Shown here: piece by piece, positions 50,814 to 61,250 of the stretch
Layout of the letters: each line of letters starts with the position of its first letter
How positions within the stretch are numbered: position 1 is the stretch's first letter
Origin: Pseudalgibacter ostreae
Lineage (GTDB): Bacteria; Bacteroidota; Bacteroidia; Flavobacteriales; Flavobacteriaceae
Reading direction: 5' to 3'
DNA: 64,000 nucleotides
Assembly (NCBI RefSeq): GCF_042427585.1
Contig: NZ_JBHMFC010000003.1
Location: forward strand, 1 to 64,000
Translations under genes and position numbers: made by a program
The notes under the pieces: generated by a model
What the model was told of the DNA's origin: nothing
Database searches by the model: none
The model's input: the letters and a program-made list of their open reading frames with translations, nothing else

Positions 50814-53800
50814 ATGTTATCAACACAAGCTGAAAGATTAAATTTCTCGTCTATTGTTAATAGAACAGAATATCCGGATTTCTTGGATATTCAGATTAAA
50901 TCCTTTCAGGATTTTTTCCAATTAGAAACAAAGTCTGAAGAAAGAGGTGACGAAGGTCTTTACAATACCTTCATGGAAAACTTTCCAATCACAGATTCAC
51001 GTAATCAATTTGTTTTAGAATTTTTAGATTATTTCGTAGATCCACCAAGATACACCATAGAAGAGTGTATTGAAAGAGGACTTACCTATAGCGTTCCGCT
51101 AAAAGCAAGGTTAAAGCTTTATTGTACCGATCCAGAACATGAGGATTTCGAAACTATTGTTCAAGATGTGTATTTAGGTACTATACCTTACATGACCCCA
51201 AGTGGTACGTTTTGTATAAATGGGGCAGAACGCGTTGTGGTGTCTCAGTTGCACCGTTCTCCAGGCGTATTTTTTGGTCAGTCTTTCCATGCCAACGGTA
51301 CTAAATTGTATTCAGCAAGAGTTATTCCATTCAAAGGATCTTGGATTGAATTTGCTACAGATATCAATCAAGTGATGTACGCTTATATTGATAGAAAGAA
51401 AAAATTACCTGTTACCACCCTTTTTCGTGCAATAGGTTTCGAACGGGATAAAGATATTCTTGAGATTTTTGATCTTGCAGAAGAGGTTAAGGTTTCTAAA
51501 ACAGGTTTAAAGAAATATTTAGGACGAAAATTAGCTGCACGTGTATTAAACACATGGCATGAGGATTTTGTTGATGAAGATACGGGTGAAGTAGTTTCTA
51601 TCGAGCGTAATGAAATTGTGCTTGATCGTGATACGATTTTAGATAAAGATAATATTGAAGAAATTATTGAAGCCGATGTTAAGACTATTCTTTTACATAA
51701 AGAAAGTACTGAACAAGGAGATTATGCTATTATTCATAATACACTTCAAAAAGATCCAACAAACTCAGAAAAAGAGGCTGTTGAACATATATATAGACAA
51801 TTACGTAATGCAGAGCCGCCAGATGAGGAAACGGCACGTGGTATTATCGATAAATTGTTCTTTAGTGACCAACGTTACTCTTTAGGGGAAGTTGGACGTT
51901 ATAGAATGAATAAAAAACTTGGTCTTGATATAGGAATGGATAAGCAGGTGCTTACCAAAGAGGATATCATTACCATTATTAAATATTTAATCGAGCTGAT
52001 CAACTCTAAAGCAGAGATTGATGATATTGACCATTTATCTAACCGTCGTGTACGTACAGTAGGTGAGCAATTATCTCAACAATTTGGTGTTGGTTTAGCA
52101 CGTATGGCACGTACGATCCGTGAGCGTATGAACGTTCGTGACAATGAGGTCTTTACACCAATAGATTTAATTAATGCGAAAACTTTATCGTCTGTAATTA
52201 ACTCGTTCTTTGGAACCAATCAGTTGTCGCAATTTATGGACCAAACCAATCCGTTAGCAGAGATTACGCATAAGCGTCGACTGTCTGCTCTAGGACCAGG
52301 AGGTCTGTCTCGTGAAAGAGCTGGTTTTGAGGTGCGTGACGTTCATTATACACACTATGGTCGTTTATGCCCTATTGAAACACCAGAGGGACCAAATATT
52401 GGTTTAATCTCGTCCCTTTCTGTATACGCTAAGGTAAACGCTATGGGCTTCATCGAGACGCCATATAGAAAAGTAACGGACGGTGTGGTGGATATTAAAA
52501 ACGAGCCTGTTTATTTAAGTGCAGAAGAAGAAGAAGATAAGTTAATTGCTCAAGCTACTGTTAAAGTTGATGAGGATGGCAAAATCTTACATGATAAAGT
52601 TATTGCTAGAATGGAAGGTGACTTCCCGGTAATAGATCCTTCTGCTTTACATTATACAGATGTTGCGCCTAATCAAATTTCCTCTATCTCCGCATCTTTA
52701 ATTCCGTTTTTGGAACATGATGATGCAAATAGAGCCTTGATGGGATCTAACATGATGCGTCAAGCTGTGCCTTTATTGCTGCCACAAGCTCCAATTGTGG
52801 GTACAGGTCTGGAACGCCAAGTGGCTTCAGATTCTAGAGTATTAATAAATGCTGAAGGAAACGGTATTGTTCAATATGTAGATGCTACTGAAATTATTAT
52901 TAAGTACGACCGTACTGAAGATGAAGCTAAAGTAAGTTTTGATAGCGATATTAAAACCTACCCACTGGTAAAATTCAGAAAAACCAATCAAGGGACATCT
53001 ATCAACCTAAAACCTATTGTTGTTAAGGGAGATAAAGTAACTAAAGGTCAGGTATTGTGTGAAGGCTATGCCACTCAAAAAGGAGAGCTCGCTCTAGGAC
53101 GAAACATGAAAGTTGCCTTTATGCCTTGGAAAGGTTATAACTTTGAAGATGCTATCGTAATTTCTGAAAAAGTAGTTCGTGAAGACATCTTTACATCTAT
53201 TCATATCGATGAGTATTCTTTAGAGGTTAGAGACACTAAACTGGGTAACGAAGAGTTAACCAACGATATCCCGAACGTTTCTGAAGAGGCTACTAAAGAT
53301 TTAGATGAGAACGGTATGATCCGTGTTGGAGCCGAGGTAAAACCTGGCGATATCCTTATCGGTAAGATTACACCAAAAGGAGAGTCGGATCCAACGCCAG
53401 AAGAGAAATTATTACGCGCTATTTTTGGTGATAAAGCTGGTGATGTGAAAGATGCATCATTAAAAGCATCGCCTTCTTTAAACGGTGTTGTTATTGAGAA
53501 AAAATTATTCGCAAGGGCAGTAAAAGATAAACGTAAGAGAGCTCAGGATAAAGATGATATTATTGCTTTAGAGGCGCAGTATGATAGAAAATTTGATGAG
53601 TTAAAAGATGTTTTAATCGAAAAACTTTTCAATATCGTTAATGGTAAAACCGCACAAGGTATTTTTAATGATTTAGGTGAGGAAGTATTACCAAAAGGTA
53701 AAAAATTCACTTTAAAGATGTTAAATGCCGTAGATGATTATGCGCATTTAATATCTGGGAAATGGACAACAGACGATCATACTAATCAATTGGTGGCAGA

Positions 53801-54626
53801 TTTGATCCATAATTATAAAATTAAGGAAAACGACCTTCAAGGTGCTTTACGCCGTGAGAAGTTTACCATTTCTGTAGGAGATGAGTTGCCAGCAGGTATT
53901 ATCAAATTAGCTAAAGTTTATATTGCTAAAAAACGTAAACTTAAAGTAGGCGATAAGATGGCAGGACGTCACGGTAACAAAGGTATCGTAGCGCGTATTG
54001 TACGTCAAGAAGACATGCCATTCTTAGAAGATGGAACTCCTGTTGACATTGTATTAAACCCATTAGGTGTACCATCTCGTATGAACATTGGGCAGATTTA
54101 TGAAACTGTTCTAGGATGGGCAGGTCAAAAACTAGGACGCAATTATGCGACACCAATTTTTGATGGTGCTGAAATCGATCAGATTAATGCGCTTACCGAT
54201 GAAGCTGGAATTCCAAGATACGGACATACGTACTTGTATGATGGTGGTACTGGAAACCGTTTTGACCAACCAGCAACAGTAGGGGTTATCTATATGTTGA
54301 AACTAGGACATATGGTGGATGATAAGATGCACGCACGTTCTATTGGACCATACTCATTGATTACGCAGCAACCACTAGGTGGTAAAGCACAATTTGGTGG
54401 TCAGCGTTTTGGAGAGATGGAAGTTTGGGCACTTGAAGCTTATGGAGCATCAAGTACTTTACGTGAAATTTTAACTGTAAAATCTGATGATGTTATTGGT
54501 AGAGCTAAAACATACGAGGCAATCGTAAAAGGCGAACCAATGCCAGAACCTGGTTTACCAGAATCGTTCAATGTGCTTATGCATGAATTGAAAGGTTTAG
54601 GTTTAGATATTAGATTAGAAGAATAA
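50814..54626 (+). CDS. rpoB: RNA polymerase subunit beta
   Basis: The ATG at 50814 gives MLSTQAERLNFSS, about 1270 residues, full length; a TTG just before is ignored. The rifampicin region is NQLSQFMDQTNPLAEITHKR followed by RLSALGPGGL, with the susceptible-type Asp, His and Ser residues, so resistance is not indicated. The conserved KMAGRHGNKG near the end of the active-site part, and the C-terminal LMHELKGLGLDIRLEE are clear. rpoC follows with an 79-bp gap carrying a repeat-like palindrome. Confidence 0.98.
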   Translation: MLSTQAERLNFSSIVNRTEYPDFLDIQIKSFQDFFQLETKSEERGDEGLYNTFMENFPITDSRNQFVLEFLDYFVDPPRYTIEECIERGLTYSVPLKARLKLYCTDPEHEDFETIVQDVYLGTIPYMTPSGTFCINGAERVVVSQLHRSPGVFFGQSFHANGTKLYSARVIPFKGSWIEFATDINQVMYAYIDRKKKLPVTTLFRAIGFERDKDILEIFDLAEEVKVSKTGLKKYLGRKLAARVLNTWHEDFVDEDTGEVVSIERNEIVLDRDTILDKDNIEEIIEADVKTILLHKESTEQGDYAIIHNTLQKDPTNSEKEAVEHIYRQLRNAEPPDEETARGIIDKLFFSDQRYSLGEVGRYRMNKKLGLDIGMDKQVLTKEDIITIIKYLIELINSKAEIDDIDHLSNRRVRTVGEQLSQQFGVGLARMARTIRERMNVRDNEVFTPIDLINAKTLSSVINSFFGTNQLSQFMDQTNPLAEITHKRRLSALGPGGLSRERAGFEVRDVHYTHYGRLCPIETPEGPNIGLISSLSVYAKVNAMGFIETPYRKVTDGVVDIKNEPVYLSAEEEEDKLIAQATVKVDEDGKILHDKVIARMEGDFPVIDPSALHYTDVAPNQISSISASLIPFLEHDDANRALMGSNMMRQAVPLLLPQAPIVGTGLERQVASDSRVLINAEGNGIVQYVDATEIIIKYDRTEDEAKVSFDSDIKTYPLVKFRKTNQGTSINLKPIVVKGDKVTKGQVLCEGYATQKGELALGRNMKVAFMPWKGYNFEDAIVISEKVVREDIFTSIHIDEYSLEVRDTKLGNEELTNDIPNVSEEATKDLDENGMIRVGAEVKPGDILIGKITPKGESDPTPEEKLLRAIFGDKAGDVKDASLKASPSLNGVVIEKKLFARAVKDKRKRAQDKDDIIALEAQYDRKFDELKDVLIEKLFNIVNGKTAQGIFNDLGEEVLPKGKKFTLKMLNAVDDYAHLISGKWTTDDHTNQLVADLIHNYKIKENDLQGALRREKFTISVGDELPAGIIKLAKVYIAKKRKLKVGDKMAGRHGNKGIVARIVRQEDMPFLEDGTPVDIVLNPLGVPSRMNIGQIYETVLGWAGQKLGRNYATPIFDGAEIDQINALTDEAGIPRYGHTYLYDGGTGNRFDQPATVGVIYMLKLGHMVDDKMHARSIGPYSLITQQPLGGKAQFGGQRFGEMEVWALEAYGASSTLREILTVKSDDVIGRAKTYEAIVKGEPMPEPGLPESFNVLMHELKGLGLDIRLEE

Positions 54627-54642
54627 AAATAGTATACAGTGG

Positions 54643-54697
54643 CAGTATTCAGTTGGCAGTAAATGCTTAACTGAATACTGAGACTGAGACTGAATAC
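54643..54697. repeat. Palindromic repeat element between rpoB and rpoC
   Basis: CAGTATTCAGTT (54643-54654) and AACTGAATACTG (54669-54680) form a perfect 12-bp stem with a 14-nt loop. It is followed by direct units of GAGACT and ACTGAATACT. It resembles a dispersed palindromic intergenic repeat rather than a terminator, as no T-run follows. Confidence 0.65.
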
Positions 54698-54705
54698 TAA
54701 AAGAA

Positions 54706-57700
54706 ATGGCAAGAAAACAAGATAAGAATACAGTAAAGAGGTTTAATAAAATCTCCATTGGTTTGGCATCACCAGAGTCTATTTTAGCAGAATCTAGAGG
54801 TGAGGTTTTAAAACCAGAAACTATCAATTATCGAACACACAAACCAGAAAGGGATGGTTTGTTCTGTGAGCGTATTTTTGGTCCTGTAAAGGATTATGAA
54901 TGTGCTTGTGGAAAATATAAAAGAATCCGTTACAAGGGAATCGTTTGCGACCGTTGTGGCGTTGAAGTAACAGAAAAGAAAGTACGTCGTGACCGTGTTG
55001 GGCATATCAATTTGGTAGTGCCTGTAGCACACATTTGGTATTTCCGTTCTTTACCGAACAAAATAGGCTACTTATTAGGTTTGCCATCCAAGAAATTGGA
55101 TATGATCATTTACTATGAAAGGTATGTGGTTATCCAACCAGGAAATGCTAAAAATGAAGAAGGCGAACCTTTACAAAAACTGGATTTCCTAACAGAGGAA
55201 GAGTATTTGAATATTTTAGAGTCTCTTCCACAGGACAATCAGTATTTAGATGATAGCGACCCTAACAAGTTTCTTGCTAAAATGGGAGCGGAGTGCTTGA
55301 TCGATTTATTATCAAGAATCGACTTAGATGCTTTATCATACGAATTGCGTCATAAAGCAAATACAGAAACGTCTAAACAACGTAAAACAGAGGCATTAAA
55401 ACGCTTACAGGTTGTGGGAGCACTTCGAGATTCTAACAATAATAGAGAGAATAGACCGGAGTGGATGATCATGAAAGTGGTTCCAATTATTCCGCCAGAA
55501 TTACGTCCGTTAGTGCCGTTGGATGGGGGACGTTTTGCTACTTCAGATTTAAATGATCTTTACAGAAGGGTAATCATTCGTAACAACCGTTTAAAACGTT
55601 TGGTGGAGATTAAAGCACCAGAAGTTATTTTACGTAATGAAAAACGTATGTTGCAAGAATCTGTAGATTCATTGTTTGATAACACCCGTAAGTCTTCGGC
55701 AGTAAAAACAGACTCTAATAGACCATTAAAATCATTATCAGATTCACTTAAAGGTAAGCAAGGCCGTTTCCGTCAAAACTTACTTGGTAAGCGTGTGGAT
55801 TATTCTGCACGTTCTGTAATTGTTGTAGGTCCAGAATTAAAATTACATGAATGTGGATTGCCAAAAAATATGGCAGCAGAACTTTATAAGCCTTTTGTAA
55901 TTAGAAAGCTAATCGAAAGAGGTATCGTAAAAACTGTAAAATCTGCAAAGAAAATTATAGATAAGAGAGAGCCAGTAGTTTGGGATATTTTGGAAAATGT
56001 GCTTAAAGGCCATCCTGTATTATTAAACCGTGCACCAACATTGCACAGACTAGGTATTCAGGCTTTTCAACCCAAATTAATAGAAGGAAAAGCAATCCAA
56101 TTGCACCCCTTGGTGTGTACCGCTTTTAACGCGGATTTTGATGGGGATCAGATGGCTGTGCATTTACCTCTAGGACCAGAGGCTATTTTAGAATGTCAAT
56201 TATTAATGTTGGCTTCTCATAACATATTAAATCCTGCGAATGGTTCCCCAGTAACGGTTCCATCTCAGGATATGGTACTTGGTCTGTATTATATGACTAA
56301 GCTACGTACCTCAACACCCGAAGCTAAGGTAAAAGGGGAAGGCTTGACTTTTTATTCACCTGAAGAGGTAGAGATTGCTTTTAACGAGCAAAAGGTTGAT
56401 TTGAACGCAGGTATAAAAGTAAGAACGCTTGGTATTAACGAAGATGGTAAGCTTGCTCCAATGATTATCGAAACAACTGTTGGGCGTGTATTATTTAATC
56501 AACACGTTCCTCAAGCTGCTGGATATATCAACCAAGTTTTAAACAAAAAATCATTAAGGGATATTATTGGTGAAATCCTTAAAGCAACGTCTGTTCCTGA
56601 AACAGCCGATTTCTTAGATGCCATTAGAACTTTAGGTTTTAAATTTGCTTTCCAAGGTGGTTTATCCTTTAGTTTAGGAGATATTATTATTCCGCCAGAA
56701 AAGCAGTCTATGATTGATAAAGCAAATGGTTTAGTTGATGGGATTACCGGTAACTATAACATGGGGCTTATTACTAATAACGAACGTTACAACCAAGTTA
56801 TTGATATTTGGACGTCTACAAATGCGGAATTGACAGAATTGTCAATGAAACGTATTCGTGAAGATCAACAAGGATTTAACTCGGTGTTTATGATGCTTGA
56901 CTCGGGAGCTAGGGGATCTAAAGAACAGATTCGCCAGTTGACCGGTATGCGTGGATTGATGGCGAAGCCTAAAAAATCGAACGCAGGTGGTGGAGAGATT
57001 ATTGAAAACCCAATTCTTTCTAACTTTAAGGAAGGGCTTTCCATTTTAGAATACTTTATTTCTACTCACGGTGCCCGTAAAGGATTAGCGGATACGGCTC
57101 TTAAAACTGCCGATGCAGGTTACTTAACCCGTCGTTTGGTAGATGTTTCTCAAGATGTTATTATCAATACAGAAGATTGTGGTACATTAAGAGGTGTAGA
57201 AGTGGAATCATTAAAGAAAAATGATGAGATTGTTGAAAAATTAGGAGAGCGAATTGTAGGTCGAGTATCTTTAAACGATGTTCATAATCCTTTAACCGAC
57301 GAACTATTAGTATCTGCAGGACAGCTTATAGAGGATAAAATTGCAAAAGCAATTGAAGACTCTCCAATTGATGCCGTAGAAGTACGCTCTGCATTAACGT
57401 GTGAAGCTCTTCAAGGTATTTGTGCAAAATGTTATGGTCGTAATTTAGCGACAGGCAAAATGGTGCAACGAGGAGAAGCTGTTGGTGTTGTTGCAGCACA
57501 GTCTATTGGAGAGCCAGGAACACAGTTAACCTTGCGTACATTCCACGTAGGAGGTATTGCAGGTAACATTTCTGAGGAAAACAAATTGGCTGTTAAGTTT
57601 AACGGTATCGCAGAAATAGAAGATTTAAAAACCGTAAAAGGTGAAGACAATGAAGGCAATCCTGCAGACGTTGTTATTTCAAGAACTTCAGAAATTAAAC

Positions 57701-59007
57701 TGATAGATAAGAAAACGGGTATTACATTAAGTACCAATAACATTCCTTATGGCTCTACATTATATGTAAAGAGCGGCCAGGAATTATCTAAAGGTGATGT
57801 GGTGTGTTCTTGGGATCCATATAACGGTGTTATTATTTCAGAGTTTGCTGGTAAGATCAAATACGAGAATATAGAACAAGGTGTTACTTATCAAGTGGAA
57901 ATTGATGAACAAACAGGTTTCCAAGAAAAAGTAATTTCTGAATCTAGAAATAAAAAACTAATCCCTACGCTTCATATTGAAGATTCTAAAGGAGAGGTAA
58001 TACGCTCATATAACTTACCGTTAGGAGCGCATATCATGATTGATAACAACGAAAAAATTAAGGTTGGAAAAGTCTTGGTTAAAATTCCTCGTAAATCTGC
58101 GAAATCAGGTGATATTACAGGAGGTTTACCACGTGTTACCGAGTTGTTTGAAGCACGAAATCCTTCTAACCCTGCAGTTGTTAGTGAAATTGATGGTGTG
58201 ATTTCTTTTGGAAAAATAAAGAGAGGTAATCGTGAGATTATTGTAGAGTCTAAACTAGGGGAGGTTAAGAAGTATTTAGTAAAACTTTCTAGTCAGATTT
58301 TGGTTCAAGAGAACGATTACATTAAAGCGGGTATGCCATTATCAGACGGGTCTATTACACCAAATGATATCTTGAATATTAAAGGGCCTTCTGCAGTGCA
58401 ACAATACTTGGTAAATGAAGTACAAGAAGTATATCGTTTACAAGGGGTGAAAATCAATGATAAACACTTCGAGGTTGTGGTAAGGCAGATGATGCGTAAA
58501 GTTAGGATTATCGATTCTGGTGATACTATTTTCTTAGAAGATCAATTAGCCCATAAAGATGATTTCATTAAAGAAAATGATGATATTTTTGGAATGAAGG
58601 TTGTTGAAGATTCAGGTGACTCTGCAAAATTAAAAGCAGGTCAAATCATTTCACCTAGAGAACTACGTGACGAAAACTCTATTTTACGTAGAGAAGATAA
58701 AGCTCTAGTAGAGGCAAGAGATGCGAAGCCAGCAACGGCGACGCCAATCTTACAAGGTATTACAAGAGCATCGTTACAAACCAAATCATTTATCTCGGCA
58801 GCCTCTTTCCAAGAGACTACTAAGGTGCTTAATGAAGCAGCAGTAGCTGGTAAAATAGACGATTTAGAAGGGCTTAAGGAGAATGTTATTGTGGGTCACA
58901 GAATTCCTGCAGGTACAGGGATGCGTAAATACAGTGATATTATCGTAGGATCTAAAGAAGAGTTTGACGAAATGATGCAAGTTAAACAAGAAATGAATTT
59001 TAATTAA
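54706..59007 (+). CDS. rpoC: RNA polymerase subunit beta'
   Basis: A 1433-residue catalytic subunit. The N-terminal zinc site uses Cys66, Cys68, Cys81 and Cys84 (CAC and CDRC). The catalytic NADFDGDQMAVH begins at residue 475, with Asp477, Asp479 and Asp481 holding magnesium. A second zinc cluster lies in the region of CEALQGICAKCYG. The C-terminus has GITRASLQTKSFISAASFQETTKVL. It ends the rplKAJL-rpoBC operon at the terminator at 59091. Confidence 0.99.
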   Translation: MARKQDKNTVKRFNKISIGLASPESILAESRGEVLKPETINYRTHKPERDGLFCERIFGPVKDYECACGKYKRIRYKGIVCDRCGVEVTEKKVRRDRVGHINLVVPVAHIWYFRSLPNKIGYLLGLPSKKLDMIIYYERYVVIQPGNAKNEEGEPLQKLDFLTEEEYLNILESLPQDNQYLDDSDPNKFLAKMGAECLIDLLSRIDLDALSYELRHKANTETSKQRKTEALKRLQVVGALRDSNNNRENRPEWMIMKVVPIIPPELRPLVPLDGGRFATSDLNDLYRRVIIRNNRLKRLVEIKAPEVILRNEKRMLQESVDSLFDNTRKSSAVKTDSNRPLKSLSDSLKGKQGRFRQNLLGKRVDYSARSVIVVGPELKLHECGLPKNMAAELYKPFVIRKLIERGIVKTVKSAKKIIDKREPVVWDILENVLKGHPVLLNRAPTLHRLGIQAFQPKLIEGKAIQLHPLVCTAFNADFDGDQMAVHLPLGPEAILECQLLMLASHNILNPANGSPVTVPSQDMVLGLYYMTKLRTSTPEAKVKGEGLTFYSPEEVEIAFNEQKVDLNAGIKVRTLGINEDGKLAPMIIETTVGRVLFNQHVPQAAGYINQVLNKKSLRDIIGEILKATSVPETADFLDAIRTLGFKFAFQGGLSFSLGDIIIPPEKQSMIDKANGLVDGITGNYNMGLITNNERYNQVIDIWTSTNAELTELSMKRIREDQQGFNSVFMMLDSGARGSKEQIRQLTGMRGLMAKPKKSNAGGGEIIENPILSNFKEGLSILEYFISTHGARKGLADTALKTADAGYLTRRLVDVSQDVIINTEDCGTLRGVEVESLKKNDEIVEKLGERIVGRVSLNDVHNPLTDELLVSAGQLIEDKIAKAIEDSPIDAVEVRSALTCEALQGICAKCYGRNLATGKMVQRGEAVGVVAAQSIGEPGTQLTLRTFHVGGIAGNISEENKLAVKFNGIAEIEDLKTVKGEDNEGNPADVVISRTSEIKLIDKKTGITLSTNNIPYGSTLYVKSGQELSKGDVVCSWDPYNGVIISEFAGKIKYENIEQGVTYQVEIDEQTGFQEKVISESRNKKLIPTLHIEDSKGEVIRSYNLPLGAHIMIDNNEKIKVGKVLVKIPRKSAKSGDITGGLPRVTELFEARNPSNPAVVSEIDGVISFGKIKRGNREIIVESKLGEVKKYLVKLSSQILVQENDYIKAGMPLSDGSITPNDILNIKGPSAVQQYLVNEVQEVYRLQGVKINDKHFEVVVRQMMRKVRIIDSGDTIFLEDQLAHKDDFIKENDDIFGMKVVEDSGDSAKLKAGQIISPRELRDENSILRREDKALVEARDAKPATATPILQGITRASLQTKSFISAASFQETTKVLNEAAVAGKIDDLEGLKENVIVGHRIPAGTGMRKYSDIIVGSKEEFDEMMQVKQEMNFN

Positions 59008-59090
59008 ATAAGGCCCTAGTTTTACCAGCCAAATGGCATGTGAAGCTTGTAAGTCGAATTATTGCTTAGCGTAATCGAAGCATATAAAAC

Positions 59091-59131
59091 AAAAGCCTTC
59101 ATGTATTTTATATTTGAAGGCTTTTAATTTT
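59091..59131 (+). terminator. Terminator of the rpoBC operon
   Basis: AAAAGCCTTCA pairs with TGAAGGCTTTT (11 bp) around 13 nt, followed by AATTTTTT. It lies 83 bp after the rpoC stop. The next gene's ATG at 59147 is just past it. Confidence 0.88.
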
Positions 59132-59146
59132 TTAAATAGTACTATT

Positions 59147-59476
59147 ATGGCAGAAGATAAAGACAAAGAAAAACAAACTCAAAATCAAGGTCAAATTAAT
59201 ATTGAACTCGATGAAAAAGTAGCTGAAGGAACATATTCTAATTTAGCAATTATCAACCATTCTGTTTCTGAATTTGTTGTTGATTTTGTAAACATCATGC
59301 CAGGAGTTCCAAAAAGCAAAGTAAAATCTAGGATTATTTTAACCCCGCAGCATGCTAAGCGATTGCTTAAAGCGTTGCATGATAATGTAGCCAGATTTGA
59401 AAATGCACATGGTGAAATTAAAGATTATGAGCAACCGCCCATACCCTTAAACTTTGGTCCAACAGGCCAAGCTTAA
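59147..59476 (+). CDS. DUF3467 family protein
   Basis: A 109-residue protein. I use the ATG at 59147 (MAEDKDKEKQTQNQ), because the longer frame from 59114 lies inside the rpoBC terminator. DUF3467 is recognised by INIELDEKVAEGTYSNLAIINHS, VVDFVNIMPG and LTPQHAKRLLKALHDNV. The family is conserved next to rpoC in many Bacteroidota. Function unknown. Confidence 0.9.
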   Translation: MAEDKDKEKQTQNQGQINIELDEKVAEGTYSNLAIINHSVSEFVVDFVNIMPGVPKSKVKSRIILTPQHAKRLLKALHDNVARFENAHGEIKDYEQPPIPLNFGPTGQA

Positions 59477-59490
59477 TACTTTTAAAAATA

Positions 59491-59526
59491 AAAAAATCGC
59501 ATTGAAAATTTTCAATGCGATTTTTT
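59491..59526. terminator. Perfect palindromic terminator between DUF3467 gene and prfC
   Basis: A 36-base perfect palindrome, AAAAAATCGCATTGAAAA joined directly to its complement, gives an 18-bp stem. With flanking A- and T-runs it serves both convergent genes. Confidence 0.93.
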
Positions 59527-59544
59527 ATTTAAATGCTATGTTTT

Positions 59545-61131
59545 TTAAAACTCGGAAGTAAAATGGAATTTTATACTAGGATACTTTTGTTGTGTCATTT
59601 GCAATGAAAATGCAGAATCTGCTAAAAATACCAATTGATTTTGTTTGTCTTTTGCTAAAAAACGTTGTTTAACTCTTACAAACTCTTTATACTCTTCACT
59701 TTTAGAGCCTTTGGGGTCTACCCAGCACGCTTTATGTACGTTTAGGTTTTCGTAGGTACATTTGGCTCCATATTCATGTTCCAGTCTATATTGGATCACT
59801 TCATACTGTAAGGCGCCCACAGTGCCAATAACTTTTCGGCCATTAAGCTCTAAAGTAAATATTTGAGCTACACCTTCATCCATTAGTTGGTCGATACCTT
59901 TAAAAAGTTGTTTGGACTTTAAAGGATCGGCATTGTTGATATATCTAAAATGTTCAGGAGAAAAACTGGGCACTCCTTTATAATTTATAATTTCTCCTTC
60001 AGTCAACGTGTCTCCAATTTTAAAATTTCCGGTATCGTGCAATCCTACTATATCTCCAGCATACGAAGTATCTACAATCTCTTTCTTTTCTGCGAAAAAA
60101 GCATTAGGACTGGAGAATTTCATTTTTTTGTTATTTCTAACGTGTAAATAAGGTTTGTTTCTTTCAAATTTACCTGAAACGATTTTAACGAACGCCAATC
60201 GGTCTCTATGGTTAGGATCCATATTGGCATGTATTTTAAAAATAAAGCCGGTAAACTTATCTTCTTTGGGGTCTACTAATCGTTCTTCACTCAGTTTTGG
60301 TCTTGGACTTGGGGCAATATCTACAAAACAGTCCAGAAGCTCCCTAACTCCAAAATTATTTAAAGCAGAACCAAAAAATACGGGTTGGAGTTTTGCATTT
60401 AAATAGTCCTCTTTATCAAAGTCAGGATAAATACCTTCTACCAGTTCAATCTCTTCCCTTAAAGTTTTAGCAGCTTTATCACCAACTAATCGATCCAGTT
60501 CTGGAGAGGATAAGTCTGATATTTCTATGGTTTCTTCAATGTCTTTTCTACTATCGCCTGTAAAAAGATTGATGTTTTTTTCCCAAATATTATAAATACC
60601 TTTAAAATCGTAGCCCATTCCAATAGGGAAACTCAATGGTACGACCCTTAATCCTAATTTTTGTTCAATTTCATCCAAAAGGTCGAACGCATCTTTCCCC
60701 TCTCGGTCCATTTTATTAATGAACACAATCATAGGGATGTTTCGCATCCTACACACCTCTACTAATTTTTCGGTTTGCTCTTCAACACCTTTTGCCACAT
60801 CCACCACCACAATAACACTATCTACAGCAGTTAGCGTTCTAAAGGTGTCTTCGGCAAAATCTTTATGTCCGGGAGTATCCAGAATATTAACTTTTATACC
60901 ATCGTATTCAAAAGCCAAAACAGAGGTTGCTACAGAAATTCCACGTTGCCGCTCAATTTCCATAAAGTCACTGGTAGCACCTTTTTTTATTTTATTGCTT
61001 TTTACGGCCCCCGCTTCTTGTATGGCACCACCAAAAAGGAGTAGTTTTTCTGTCAAGGTCGTTTTACCGGCATCGGGATGCGCGATGACGCCAAAAGTAC
61101 GCCTACGTTGTATTTCTTTTAATAAACTCAT
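59545..61131 (-). CDS. prfC: Peptide chain release factor 3
   Basis: GTPase that recycles RF1 and RF2 from the ribosome. The 528-residue length is normal. The P-loop is AHPDAGKTT near residues 17-25, switch and G3 region DTPGHKDFAEDTFRTL, and G4 FINKMDREG. The C-terminal end FTSEF is unremarkable. It is a single gene, divergent from the idi-queD-manA cluster. Confidence 0.97.
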   Translation of the reverse strand: MSLLKEIQRRRTFGVIAHPDAGKTTLTEKLLLFGGAIQEAGAVKSNKIKKGATSDFMEIERQRGISVATSVLAFEYDGIKVNILDTPGHKDFAEDTFRTLTAVDSVIVVVDVAKGVEEQTEKLVEVCRMRNIPMIVFINKMDREGKDAFDLLDEIEQKLGLRVVPLSFPIGMGYDFKGIYNIWEKNINLFTGDSRKDIEETIEISDLSSPELDRLVGDKAAKTLREEIELVEGIYPDFDKEDYLNAKLQPVFFGSALNNFGVRELLDCFVDIAPSPRPKLSEERLVDPKEDKFTGFIFKIHANMDPNHRDRLAFVKIVSGKFERNKPYLHVRNNKKMKFSSPNAFFAEKKEIVDTSYAGDIVGLHDTGNFKIGDTLTEGEIINYKGVPSFSPEHFRYINNADPLKSKQLFKGIDQLMDEGVAQIFTLELNGRKVIGTVGALQYEVIQYRLEHEYGAKCTYENLNVHKACWVDPKGSKSEEYKEFVRVKQRFLAKDKQNQLVFLADSAFSLQMTQQKYPSIKFHFTSEF

Positions 61132-61250
61132 ATATAGTTGTAAATCGCAGCAAAGATACTTTATAATTTATGATTTGAGAATTTCGATTTTATATTTATT
61201 TGAATGAAGCATGAGGTTTTTAATAATTTACTTGGTATTTTTGTGTTATT

